Translations under genes and position numbers: made by a program | Notes under the pieces: generated by a model | What the model was told of the DNA's origin: nothing | Databases searched by the model: none | Seen by the model: only the letters and a program-made list of their open reading frames with translations | Assembly: GCA_963514095.1 (NCBI GenBank) | Contig: OY741281.1 | Location: forward strand, 3,836,154-3,900,153 | DNA: 64,000 nucleotides | DNA from: Eutrigla gurnardus | Taxonomy: Eukaryota > Chordata > Actinopteri > Perciformes > Triglidae | Direction of reading: 5' to 3' | Shown here: in pieces, positions 53,503 through 64,000 of the stretch | Position numbering within the stretch: position 1 is the stretch's first letter | Layout of the letters: every line of letters starts with the position of its first letter

Positions 53503-56500
53503 TTATAGCTGGAAGCCTTCCATCGGGGCCTCGCACTGCTGGAAGAGGAACTGCTGCTGCTGCAGGTCGACAGCTGGAGCCAGAGACGGGTCCTCGTCTT
53601 CAGTGTTAAAGTAGCGCTCGATCAGGTCGAAGGCTTTCTGGTAGATTTCCTGGTTCTCGTGTCCCTGCAGGAACTCCAATTTGTCCAGACCTGAGAAGAA
53701 GTGAGGTAGTGCTGGGTCAATTAACTGCCAGCAATTCAAATAGTTGATAAAACAGTGCATTGATTGGGTTAAAAAACACTTGTTCTACTGATATCATATC
53801 TATAAATTGAACATTTCTTACTAGTGTCACCTTGGCCTCTGGGAAACATTTACTTGTTTTCATAATCAGTCAAGTGAGAAAAGAATTGGCTAATAATTAA
53901 TGAAGATGTCAACTGTGTGCGTGTGCACTAACCATAGGCCTCTTCAATGAGTGCACAGTAAGGGTTGATGCCTCCTCCCCTCTTGGCCTCCAGTTCTCCC
54001 AGTCGCAGGATGTTCTCCAGGCCATTTAGAGCCACCTGAACTATTTTGGAGTCCATAAGTGTGAGCAGGTCACACAGAGGTTTTATACAGCCGAGATCCA
54101 CAAGATGCCTGCAGGGGGCAGTAGACACGCAGATACAGGGTCAAACTTGTCTTACTCATGAAGCAAATCATTGTCTTGGCTCAACAAAGGACACAAAGCA
54201 TGATTGGTAAACCACTGCATTGAAAGATTATACCAGCTGAATGGTTAGGGTGTCTCCCTATTTCCTTAAAAGTGCCTTGTGTAGTTGAAAATATTAGCTC
54301 ATTTCCTAGATCACAATTTCACCCATCATTTTGCAAAGCCTGCTGTATATAGTTTTATGGGTTTTTAAAATAAATCAGTCTTAAAATACAAACTTAAAGC
54401 CTTAAGGCCACCTTAAAATTAACTAACTTTTGGAAGCCAATGAAAGAAAATATTTGAATGAGAATTAATTGTGATCAGAAAAGTCAAACGCATCATATTG
54501 TTTATTTATCTGTAGTGTGAGTTAGTTACTAGCTCTTCAAATATCATCCATTTGAATGGAACAAACCACAGTTCAATGCATGTGAGACCATAGACACATT
54601 GGTGCATGTATACTCCATCAGTGGTCTTACCTAATTTGCTCTGCAGAGCCCCCCGAGGTGGCATTGGTAATGGCCCAGGCTGCCTCCTTCCTTGTGCGAA
54701 ACTCTGCTACCTGCAGGATATTGATGAGAGGAGGCAGCAGGCCCGCATCGATCACCATCTAAAGAAAAAAATTACAGACTTGATTAGTTGATGAAATGCT
54801 CATGTCAACTTTGCAACCTACACGTTTGAAGAACACACACCTGTATTTGTGCTCGGTTCCCTGCGGTGATGTTGGAGATCGTCCAGCAGGCTTCCTTCTT
54901 GATGGACTCCTTGGGGCTACTCAGGAGGTGAAGTAGGGACTGCAGCGCTGAGCAGTTCAAAATCACCTGGGCAATCACATAAATGAAACGCAAAGTCAGA
55001 AAACCGTCTCCAAGAAGTAGCATGGTGTGTGTGTGTGTGGTGCGGTTACCTGTGTCTGCAGATCATCTCCAGTGACTATGTTCCCAACGGCTCGCAGTGC
55101 AGGCGATACTACCTTATAATCAGAGTGCCTGGAACCAAACAGAATTGTAATGTATGATCAGATGTTGTTTTGCAACAATGTATGGTTCTTTTGGAACACG
55201 GAAATACTGTATAATGTGTCCTCTCCTGACTGTTGCAGTTTGCCACAGCTAGTAATAGCTTAGTCATACTGAAATACTCTCTGGAAACATTCATTACACA
55301 CCCAGATCTGGATTGTCAGACCCAATATAGTGGGGACTGTCCGAGTGAGAGTGCTCTTGTCCAACAATAGATATCCAAGTTTTCTAATCTTTGAGAATTC
55401 TAAGTACACATCCGTTTAAAGCCTTACATCAGTAACTCCACCAGCCGGCGACACACTCCTGAGTCAATAACTGCTTGTATTTTGTCATTTGGGCCATCGG
55501 ATAGGTAGGAGAGTGCCCAGCATGCATCAGCCAGGATGTCCGTGTCATTGACGAAAAGCAGCCAAGACAGCACACTGAGACACGGGGACACCTGGATAAA
55601 AATAAAAAAAGAGAATATGTTTGCATTAAGTCTATGGCCTGTGACCTTGAAAAGTGAGATATGATGGACTAGCAATGTGAGAGGTGTGCTGTTGCCATAG
55701 CAATATATTTATCTTGGCAAATTACCTTAGTGAAGTCTGGAGGTGGGTTCTTTCCTCGGCACAGGTTTGAGAGCGCCCACACTGCATTCCTCATCATGGT
55801 TAGACGATTCTGTTTAGCCAATAACCTGGCAAAGGAGCAAGTTTTTACCGAGGATACAGGATCGAAGTTATTCTTCATTTTCTAGTGTAATAACAAGGTT
55901 CAGGTGAAGACAAATAAACACTGAGGTTCTACTTACTGCACCAGGGAAGGCAGAATGTTGCAGTCTATGACAAAGTCTCTGCATTCTGTGCTATCTCCAG
56001 CTATGTTTCCCAAGGCCCACACTGCCTGAGGGGCAAAGCAAAAAACAAACAGTTCAGTCAATAAGCTACATTAAAATGAATGCTAGATGACAGGATAGTT
56101 TTATCCAACCATGCAGGTTAAATAAATGTGTTTTTATTTATATTAGAAGGATATAACGGAAAAATAGAATAAGAGAAGTTTAAGTGACTGTCAATGAGAA
56201 GTGATCACAAGAATACACACTGGTATGTCTGAACCCTCTCTACCTGTTCCTGTACGTCTTCAAAATCCGAGCTGAGCATCTCTATGAAAATGGGCACAGC
56301 TCCTGCCTGGATTACCACCCGAGTCTGGTGGGATGTTCCTGACGCAATGTTGGTCAACACCCAGGCAGCCTCAAACTGAAACAATAGTCAAAATATATTA
56401 TATTCATAACAAATTGATCACTTGGTTTGGATTTGAACTTCTTAATATGTTAAATGTTTTCCACCTGCATAATAAACAAAACACAGTATTTGACATCTTG

Positions 56501-57678
56501 TCAATGCAGAAAGAAACAAACAAGGGGTGAAATAAAGCAGCTTGTACACTGGCACTGACACATACTGAGCAAATGTACCTGCAATGTGCAGTTTTCTCTC
56601 CTCTTAAGGAACTCAACAAAGCGCTCCACCACACCTGAAGTGGCAATGACTTCATCGATGGGTGGGTTGGGTTCTGTGTGAGATTAAGTAGAGGTTGATA
56701 CAGCAATACAACAATACTTATCATAGCAATATCTCTATATCAACAAATGACTCAAGTATTAAACATTTTATCATACATGAATGTTGCTTTCATAGTCAAA
56801 ATTAAATGTAGTAGTTTTACTGATTTACAGTTTTTAAATCATGTATGCATAAAAGAATATGATCTCCCATGTTGAAGGTATTAAATTGCCACAGTCTTGT
56901 AAAAATCCAAAGTATTCATAAGGAATTATGGCCATCAGGGCACCCTTACCTTTAGAAAGGAGCTTCCTAAAGCGCTGAGTGCCTATGAGCTGATGCTCAG
57001 GAGTACTGGAGAAGATCATTTGAGTCATGTCTTCAGAGATGACCGCACCCTGTACGGCAAAGATGGACATTTGATAAAACACAAACGAAAGGCTGTCATA
57101 CAACATACGTGCAGTGAATGACGGTATCTCATGTAGATTGACAGCTGGATTATTTTTTTTGTTTCTCTTCTTACCGAGAGTGGGTCCATGTTGTTAGCCT
57201 GGGACTCCAGGTAGCCACTATCGGCCATCCCATCGTCCTCCGGGAGCCCGTCATCCTCCACTGTGGCAACATTCCTCCTCTTAAAGAGCTACGACATAAT
57301 AGGATTTAAATATATTATTTTTGTCTTTGTAAGTATTTTTCTCTTCACCATTACACTGCTAGGAACACAGCATGGGTTCAAGATTACAACCTGACATTAG
57401 CAACACTGGCAGGACATCATTTCACTCATTATAAATCATCAGTAAGGTTGCCCAAGTTCAATCTAGCTGGAGGGCAATACTACCGCCACAATAATGCATA
57501 TTAAAACATCCCCTGCTGAGGAGGTTTAAATGTCTTCACGCAGTTTGCTCACCTGTTCGTCCTTCTTCTGTTTGCGAAGCTGTAGGCCTTCCTCTTCCCT
57601 CCTTCTTCTCATTTCATCTGTGTTGAGGGACTTGTTTTTGTAGCTCTTGAGTCGTGCATTGTCCTTTCCTTGACTCAT
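53503..57678 (-). CDS. kpna1: Importin subunit alpha (karyopherin alpha 1)
   Basis: Nuclear import adaptor that binds classical nuclear localisation signals and importin beta. Thirteen coding exons sum to 1617 nt, giving 538 residues, the same as human KPNA1: 57553-57678, 57175-57288, 56950-57049, 56579-56673, 56244-56375, 55937-56025, 55726-55825, 55428-55591, 55050-55128, 54841-54966, 54631-54758, 53933-54108 and 53503-53690. The importin-beta-binding domain has [15 protein letters not shown] and the autoinhibitory FKRRN. The ARM repeats carry the WALTN/WALSN-type motifs ([32 protein letters not shown]). The end [10 protein letters not shown] and [13 protein letters not shown] favour KPNA1 over KPNA5/6. 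A minus-strand leader exon probably ends at 58439. Confidence 0.96.
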
Positions 57679-57823
57679 TGTTTAGCCTAGAGAGATGCAG
57701 AAATATGTAACATAAACAGATTTAGAGAATTAGTAGGGTTTTTTAAGTTCACAATCTGGAACTGAATATTGTACTGATAGATGGCAAAACATGTTTGAAC
57801 CACCAATTGTATAACTTTGTATG

Positions 57824-57862
57824 TAGGTAGGTAGGTAGGTAGGTAGGTAGGTATGTATGTAT
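57824..57862. repeat. (TAGG)n microsatellite in kpna1 intron 1
   Basis: About seven GGTA repeats followed by TATG repeats. Confidence 0.85.
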
Positions 57863-58438
57863 ATCTCGAGCCAAATTATTATTGGAGTAACCCTCCAGTT
57901 TTCTACACAATCACTAACTAATAAAGAAAACTACCGTATGGAAACATCAACTCTAGTTTAGACAGTTGAAATAGGACATCGTCCTCACAGCAAAGTGTCC
58001 CTACAAATTGGGGCATCTAAGGATACAAGCTAGCTAGCTTGTTAGCTCTATGCGTCTTTACACTGCGTGATTAATAAGTAAACCAAACACATAATTCTCC
58101 AATCTTCGGTGCGCTGCTTCCCCTTTTCGACACATAAAACCAGCAAACGCACAAGACAACATTAAAGTATTAGAGCACACAGTGTACACACAAGAGGGCT
58201 TACACTTCCGTCGGTTGGCTAATGTCATAGCCGTTGTTAGCACAAGCCCTACTGCCGAAAGCTAGCTGGCTAGCAGCGGCTAGCTGAAGTAGCTAACGTT
58301 AGCTCTGGAGTGTAACGTTAGCTCGTGCGACAGCCCAATGTTTTCCGACTGTCGTCGAGCGAAGACTTGATTTAGCTTCGCATTACGACGCGCTATCGTA
58401 CATATACACACAAATACACGTAATTATTGTTGACTGAC

Positions 58439-58620
58439 CTGTCAAATTGGGGCTCTGTAATCCCTTTATTATTCGCTAGGCCACCGTCTGTACAGCCGTC
58501 GCCGGTATGATACTGCGCATGCGTGATGTCAAACGTCTCTCTCTCTCCCCCCCCTCCCCCTCCTGAACAATTCCCCCGCACTTATTTACACTCCGCCCCT
58601 CCCACGCGACGCTTCCACTT
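58439..58620 (-). promoter_or_regulatory. kpna1 leader exon and CpG-rich promoter region
   Basis: A donor (TTTGACAG then GTCAGT, exon end 58439) lies in GC-rich sequence with several CG dinucleotides and GCGCATGCG, 760 bp upstream of the ATG exon. The start site is not defined. Confidence 0.4.
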
Positions 58621-60027
58621 AGTAAACAGCGTCCACCTTTACAATAAAACACGCTGCAGGCTTTCTTTACATGTTTAAAAGAATGGATTTATTTAGACAC
58701 ACGCACAGCACGCAACATTACACGACTTGTGTGCGTGTGTGGTGTGTGTGTGCGTGTGTGTGTGTGCGCGAGGGATATCTTTCCTACTTTACAAACAAAA
58801 AGTAGGACAAAAGCAAAACTTCAAGGAGTGTGGGGGTGGGCTTCCGGCGGCCCCTCAGTTGTATGCATGGGGCAGGCCGACGGCAGTGCAGGTGTTGTGA
58901 AAGTTGCACGCACCTTTCAACAACAACAGGGTTTTTGAAGTGCAACAGAACAGACACGCGCTCTGGCGCCAGCGGTCATCAGGCGGAGGTGTGGCTCGTC
59001 TTCTGACAGATAAACCCAGTAAACAACATCACACGCGCGCAGGCACGAGCCATACATAATAATAGTAACAACAATAACAATAATAATACTCATAATAATC
59101 ATAATAATAAAGTTATTATTCTCTCCATGACATTCCACCCTTCTTTATCATCATCGTAGGCCAAACTTCACAACAGACACATAATAGAGATATTATTTCA
59201 AGTAAGGAAATAATTTAATAATAATAGTGTTATTATTGATAATCATCTCATCTTCTCCGTTTTCACATCGCATCATGATTTCATAATGACCTATGCTATA
59301 GGGAGAGATTTATCGATCAATCAATATATTTTGTTTCAATCGTCCCACAGGTTATGTCTCTGTTTGTTTATATTGTATATATTATAGTCCCTGTTTGTTT
59401 ATTGTTGTATGTGTATGTACAATGTGTGCACCTTATTCACCAAGACAAATTCCTCATTGGTGTGAAATCCTTCTTGGTAATATCATGTGCAATATAACGT
59501 GCTATATAACATGTGTATCATTATTATTATTATTATTATTAGGCTATTACTAGGCTACTGCTACTCTTATTATTATCATGTATCAGTTTTATTTCTGCAT
59601 ACTTTAAATTAGGACACTTAAATTCACTCATAGGTGACCTTTGCTGACAAGCAGGGTCAAAATGTATTAACTCTGTCTGACCCTTCACAGCAGGTGCACT
59701 ATCTTCATGGCACAGTGTTTGTCTTGTTTTACAACCAACTGGTACTATTGTTTATATTTTCTGATCGTTTTCCAGGTGGGTCATAATAATGCCTCGCGAC
59801 AAACCAAAACAACCTGACGCACGTGTTTCTGAGATGAAACAAAACCATTCAAACTCGCACATCAAGAGGGTTTTTTTTTTATTTTTCTCTCCCCAGACAC
59901 CTGCCATCGATGTGTCTCCAGCCTTTTGGGTCGAAACATTTGTTGCACTTTAAAGAAACCCACGTCTACAAATATGAGATGCTGCAACACACGCGCAAAA
60001 AAAACAACAACACACCTTTCTCCAAGA
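58621..60027. other. kpna1-nanos intergenic region
   Basis: No gene. It contains GT repeats (about 58729-58772), an AAT/ATA-rich microsatellite (about 59060-59112), (ATT)n at about 59519-59542, and at about 59385-59500 a sequence resembling a LINE 3' tail (CACCAAGACAAATTCCTC). Confidence 0.5.
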
Positions 60028-60474
60028 ATGACAACGACGCAAAGACAGATCCGGGCCCGGAGCTCGCTCCTCTCTGAGGGGGGCTTCTTCGATATGTGGC
60101 ACGACTACATGAACCTGGGCGGAGTGCTGGAGAGGCTCTACGACAAGCGCGAGCGGAGCCACGCCGGGGATCCCGGGAAGGAAGCGGCGCCCTGGAGCCA
60201 CGTCCAAACGCGCTGGGAGAAGTGTCCAAACTCCGCGGAGACGAGCTCCGTGGGCAGCCTGTCGGACTCCAGCTGCAGCGGGGGGACCTCCTCGGACTGC
60301 TGCCGCTTCTGCAAGCAGAACGGAGAGTCTGCGAGGGTGTACCGGTCGCACCGGCTGAAATACGACGACGGGAAAGTCGCCTGCCCCATCCTCCGGAACT
60401 ACGTGTGTCCCACCTGCGGAGCCACCGGGGACCACGCGCACACACGCCGCTACTGCCCGCAGGCGCAGCGGTAA
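60028..60474 (+). CDS. nanos3: Nanos-family RNA-binding protein, probably nanos3
   Basis: Intronless gene of 148 codons from the ATG at 60028 (good context, A at -3). An in-frame ATG at 59974 would add 18 residues. Near the N-terminus [11 protein letters not shown] is the NOT1-interacting motif by which vertebrate Nanos recruits the CCR4-NOT deadenylase. The C-terminal zinc-finger domain has both CCHC knuckles: C-x2-C-x12-H-x10-C ([10 protein letters not shown]...) and C-x2-C-x7-H-x4-C ([17 protein letters not shown]). Nanos proteins repress mRNAs in germ cells. HTRRYCP and the short length favour nanos3 over nanos1, but nanos2 is not excluded. Poly(A) signal AATAAA at 60717-60722. Confidence 0.88.
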   Translation: MTTTQRQIRARSSLLSEGGFFDMWHDYMNLGGVLERLYDKRERSHAGDPGKEAAPWSHVQTRWEKCPNSAETSSVGSLSDSSCSGGTSSDCCRFCKQNGESARVYRSHRLKYDDGKVACPILRNYVCPTCGATGDHAHTRRYCPQAQR

Positions 60475-63038
60475 GAGGCTGCGAGGATGCTGCCGCCGGG
60501 CTCCCGGTTCTAAGGAGCCGCAGACGGACACCGAAAAGACTGTAAATAATTAACAACAACGTAAAACAAGTTTTGGCTGCGTGTTCGTGATTAGACTGTT
60601 GTAAGGTTCCCACATAGTTTGAAGTGAAAATGTTTCATGTTTTATTGTTTTTGCATTCATGTGGGTTTACTGTCATTCTGCTCTGCTGTGGTGAGCCTGC
60701 ATAGTTAGTCACCGCCAATAAAAAAAATAAATAAATATGGGGAAAGTCAGAAATGCTTTGTTGTGAAATTATTTTTCATGTTGAAATCGGGAAACTGATG
60801 GATTACAAATAATCTATATATTCTAATGTAAATGTGCAAATGCAGGATGTAGCTTTGGTAATTTCAGAGATAAATGAAGAGATAACTTTTCTCATAGCAA
60901 AAAACAGCATTTCATAACTTCATTCATAATTAAGAGCCAACTGCTGCTTTCGATGGTGATAAACTGCTTTTTAAACACCAGAGGTGTCAAAAGTATGTGT
61001 TCTAGAAGTACAGATACTTGTTCAAAAACTGCTTTACTCAAATAAAAGTGAAAAAAGTAGATATTAGTCATAAAAGCATTAAAACTAAAGTAACGAGCCT
61101 GTTAAACCACCAGTTGTACAGCCATGTGAGGAGTAGAAAGTTCAGATATTTGTTTTAAAGTGTAGGGAGTAAAAGTTGTCAGAAAAACAAATACTCAGGT
61201 CAACCTTGTGACGATTCATGGTTTGTTTTTTTCATAGAAGAGCAGCAGCGTGGTCTCAGCTGCAGCCACAAACAGATGTGATTGGGCGACAAAGATGTCT
61301 TATGAATACTGGGACAAAGTCCAGCTTTCATAAATGTTTATAATTCAGTTATTATCTTTTCACTCACACATTCGGTCCATTCTTTGAAATCTCAAAGGAC
61401 ACAGAGGAAGTCTGCAAACACATGGTACACGTGCAGAGGGGCCATAAAAGCCTCGCTGTTACAAAACCGGCTGCCCTTAACAAAGTAAAAGCCCGTCCTC
61501 GACAGACATCTTAGGCACATTAGACGGCATGTCCAAAGCCTTTTTATCCAACAGATTTTAAGAAAGAAGCACAGAATGTCTAATGTGTGTTTTTAATTCA
61601 CAAAGATCTTTTTTTTTCAACAACTTTCCCACAAACAACATTAGCCTTGGGGTTCCCCTAACGCTGGCACTGCTCTTCTTCATCATCACCATTGTGTTCA
61701 CTGGTCTGTCAAGTTTTCACGCCCTATTGTATGCAGTATTTTTGTGATATAATATTTCATACAACCAATGAGCCGGCAGATTATATTTTTGTCAATTGTG
61801 TTTACAGCCTTTTGTCAACTTTCAGCTTTTTGTTGTTTTAAAGAAGAGGACGTGGTTAGTTGATAGATGATATCATGTTTTTAAATCTAACCATTTTCAT
61901 GGGAAAATAAGAGAGATAAAACCTCAGCAGCACACCGTCATCCACCGTCACAGCGCCCCAAGAGGAGAGCCGCTGGTACTGCAGGTAAATCCACCCTCTG
62001 GATCTTCTCTTGTGTAAGTAAAACAGATGAGCAGGCGTTACCTGTGACATATTTACCTAAACTCCCCTTGATCACCTGGCTCCTCCTTCAGTGTTTGACG
62101 TTACATCACTCACATCTTCCCCTTTTTCTCCCGACCAGCGTGTAAGAACCACGGCATTCATTCTGGGGGTCGAATGGGGGTAAGAATGCATTTCATAATA
62201 ATTACGGGGGGAAGTTATTCCTTTATTACTCACTGCACTGTGGCAGAAATGTATACAAGATAAGAGGTGCACGTGATGGTCATAAACCTGGCTCTTACAC
62301 AACTAGCAATTCTATAAGGTGTGCAGTCCCCCCCTCCTCTGCACAGTTGGTTCTTCAGCTCACAAAGAGAGAGGCAAAGAAAAAGGTACGTCTTCTTTGA
62401 CTTTTATTGTGTATTTATCACGTTGGGAGCCTTTTTGTTTCGCTACCAACGCTTGAATAACCCAGAGGAAGCTTGGAGCGCGGCAGCAGCAGCACATGGA
62501 TATTTCTGAAGTTACACAAGTTGTTTTGAAACTTGTTTTTGTTCATTTCAGTCCTTGAAATTAGATTTTTTTTTTAATGTAAATTTCTTGACACTTAAAG
62601 TGTTTTTTTATGATGACGACTGTCAAAAAATGTGCGAGAATTATATAACTTGCTGTAATGTTTGTGATGTAATGTTTACTGTCTATTGTTTAACTTCTGC
62701 TAAGAGTTTATAGTTTACTTTGTATATTTAGTTATGTAAGCTGCTGGAAATCCAATTTCCTTGCGGGAGTCATCCCAAAGGGATCAATAAAAAGAAGTCT
62801 AAGTCTAATTGTCCGAACGGCCTTTGCATAAGGAGACTAGTTATTATCACTTGTCAAGGTCAGAGGTCAAGTTCAAAAAGCAGGTTATCATTATGTAGTT
62901 GAAAGGGATCCCATATCTTCCTCACAGACACGCATCTCTTTGCTCATTTGGTATAAAACACTGCGATGGTCCGAATGAGCTTTATGTTATGAGTTTTAAC
63001 CATTTCTTTTTGAATCATTTTCACCACAGGAAACCACG
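60475..63038. other. Intergenic region and upstream part of TspO-like gene
   Basis: No coding gene. It holds a diverged copy of the CTCAAATAAAAGTG repeat (about 60985-61200) and a LINE-type tail (about 62640-62808, ending CCAATTTCCTTGCGGGAG...CAATAAAAAGAAGTCTAAG). A possible 5' leader exon of the downstream gene ends near 62384 (AAAAAG then GTACGT). Confidence 0.45.
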
Positions 63039-63933
63039 ATGGCAAAACATAATCCGGGACGTCTTGCTGCCATACTGCTGTCTGTCATCGTCTATGTCAT
63101 AAGTCTAGTGTTCAACGGGCTGTCTGTCGTTGGAATTGGTAAGGCAAACTTTTGTTAACATTTAACTTTTCAGATTGTTGAGAAATCCCAAATATTAGTT
63201 TAACAAATTCCTTTCTTTTCTCACCGATTATTTGCATTTTGCTCCCTATAGGTCCGTTTGATACCACAACTGGAAATGTGTCCGCAGTGTTTGACACCCA
63301 GATCACACCTTCGGGATGGACCTTTAGCATCTGGAGCGTCATCTACACCTGGCTAACAGCTATGGTGATCTACATCGTCACAGGAATTTGCAGAAAGTAG
63401 GGGCCAACTTTTTATTCCTTCTCTTATTTGAAACTCGGACGACTATAGAAAGCCCAGATAGCAATCTGTGTCTTTGTGATTCAGTTATTGTGGGAAAAAT
63501 AGGAAGTATCCATCACTAATCCGTGGACATTTCCTCCGACTATCAGACTGAGAGATCAACTGTGGTTCTTTATGTTTCTTGTAGGAATGGTTACGGCTAC
63601 GTTTACTGCAGCCCTGCAGTGTTACCTTATGGATTCTTCATTAGCTGGTGCTGCAATCTGTGTTTCAATATCGGCTGGCTGGTCGTTTGGGATAAAGGGT
63701 AAGCGTCTCCAATCACTCGTTTGTTAATTAAGCAACATCATTTTAACTAAATTTGAACTCATAATCACGTCTTTTTCTTTATTTAAAGATTAATGTGGCT
63801 CGCACTGCTATTACTCTGCATGGTCATCGGCACAAACTACTACATGATATGCTTCACATGCCATGGACTTCATGTTTACGGAGCCTGGCTTAGGAAATAC
63901 CACAACACAGAACTGTGGCTCCTCCGTGTGCTG
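63039..63933 (+). CDS. TspO/MBR-like multi-pass membrane protein (5' part)
   Basis: Four coding exons with in-phase GT/AG junctions, 63039-63138, 63252-63396, 63585-63698 and 63789-63933, then a donor; the gene continues past the window. The 168 residues seen contain four hydrophobic segments: [35 protein letters not shown], an [19 protein letters not shown] stretch and [31 protein letters not shown] resembles the motif of bacterial and animal TspO/MBR-related tryptophan-rich proteins. Substrate and role are unknown. The assignment rests on motif similarity only. Confidence 0.75.
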
Positions 63934-64000
63934 GTAAGTGTGACATGTGTTTTAATCTTTCATACGCCTGGTTTTCAGAGTCCGTTTTGTTCACAAGCAG

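Noticed and set aside
53503..57678. KPNA5 or KPNA6 identity for the importin alpha gene
   Set aside because: The C-terminus ([10 protein letters not shown]), [13 protein letters not shown] and the exact 538-residue length fit KPNA1, as does the gene neighbourhood.
59950..60613. Long antisense frames opposite the nanos gene
   Set aside because: Shadow frames of GC-rich coding sequence; the sense frame has both nanos motifs.

Overview
The window looks like genomic DNA of a teleost fish. Evidence: spliced genes with GT/AG introns, fish-type DNA transposons (Tc1, piggyBac and a terminal-inverted-repeat element with hAT-like ends), a tRNA-derived SINE, LINE 3' tails, many microsatellites, and proteins that align residue for residue with vertebrate families. 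The species cannot be named from sequence alone.

The left two thirds (1-45045) is a young tandem array of three units with a period of about 13.85 kb (the third unit is longer). Each unit carries, on the minus strand, an interferon-type very large GTPase gene (GVIN/VLIG family). Its structure is an untranslated first exon, three tiny exons and one 4.8 kb exon. The promoter has a TATA box and an ISRE-like GAAAGTGAAA. Each unit also carries, on the plus strand, a type-1 cystatin (stefin) gene. All three GTPase reading frames are intact (about 1649, 1645 and 1649 residues). Only the third cystatin is complete; in the first two, exon 3 has been deleted and a long AT-rich palindrome sits at the deletion point. 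A piggyBac-type element lies in GTPase intron 1 of every copy, and a second inverted-repeat element lies in the intron before the large exon. Shared indels show the three units are mosaics, consistent with unequal exchange or gene conversion.

The right third (45046-64000) is ordinary single-copy sequence: mix23 (ccdc58, minus), fam162a (plus), kpna1 (importin alpha, minus), an intronless nanos-type gene (plus, nanos3-like), and the first four coding exons of a TspO/MBR-like membrane protein (plus, running off the end). From general knowledge, CSTA-MIX23-FAM162A-KPNA1 are neighbours on human 3q21. The array is therefore an expansion of an immune GTPase plus a stefin at the edge of an old vertebrate synteny block.

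The main points of interest are: amino-acid variation concentrated in the C-terminal ~115 residues of otherwise almost identical GTPases; a start codon assembled across a splice junction that overlaps the stop of a two-codon upstream ORF; mosaic histories of the units; and the palindrome that replaces the cystatin terminal exon.
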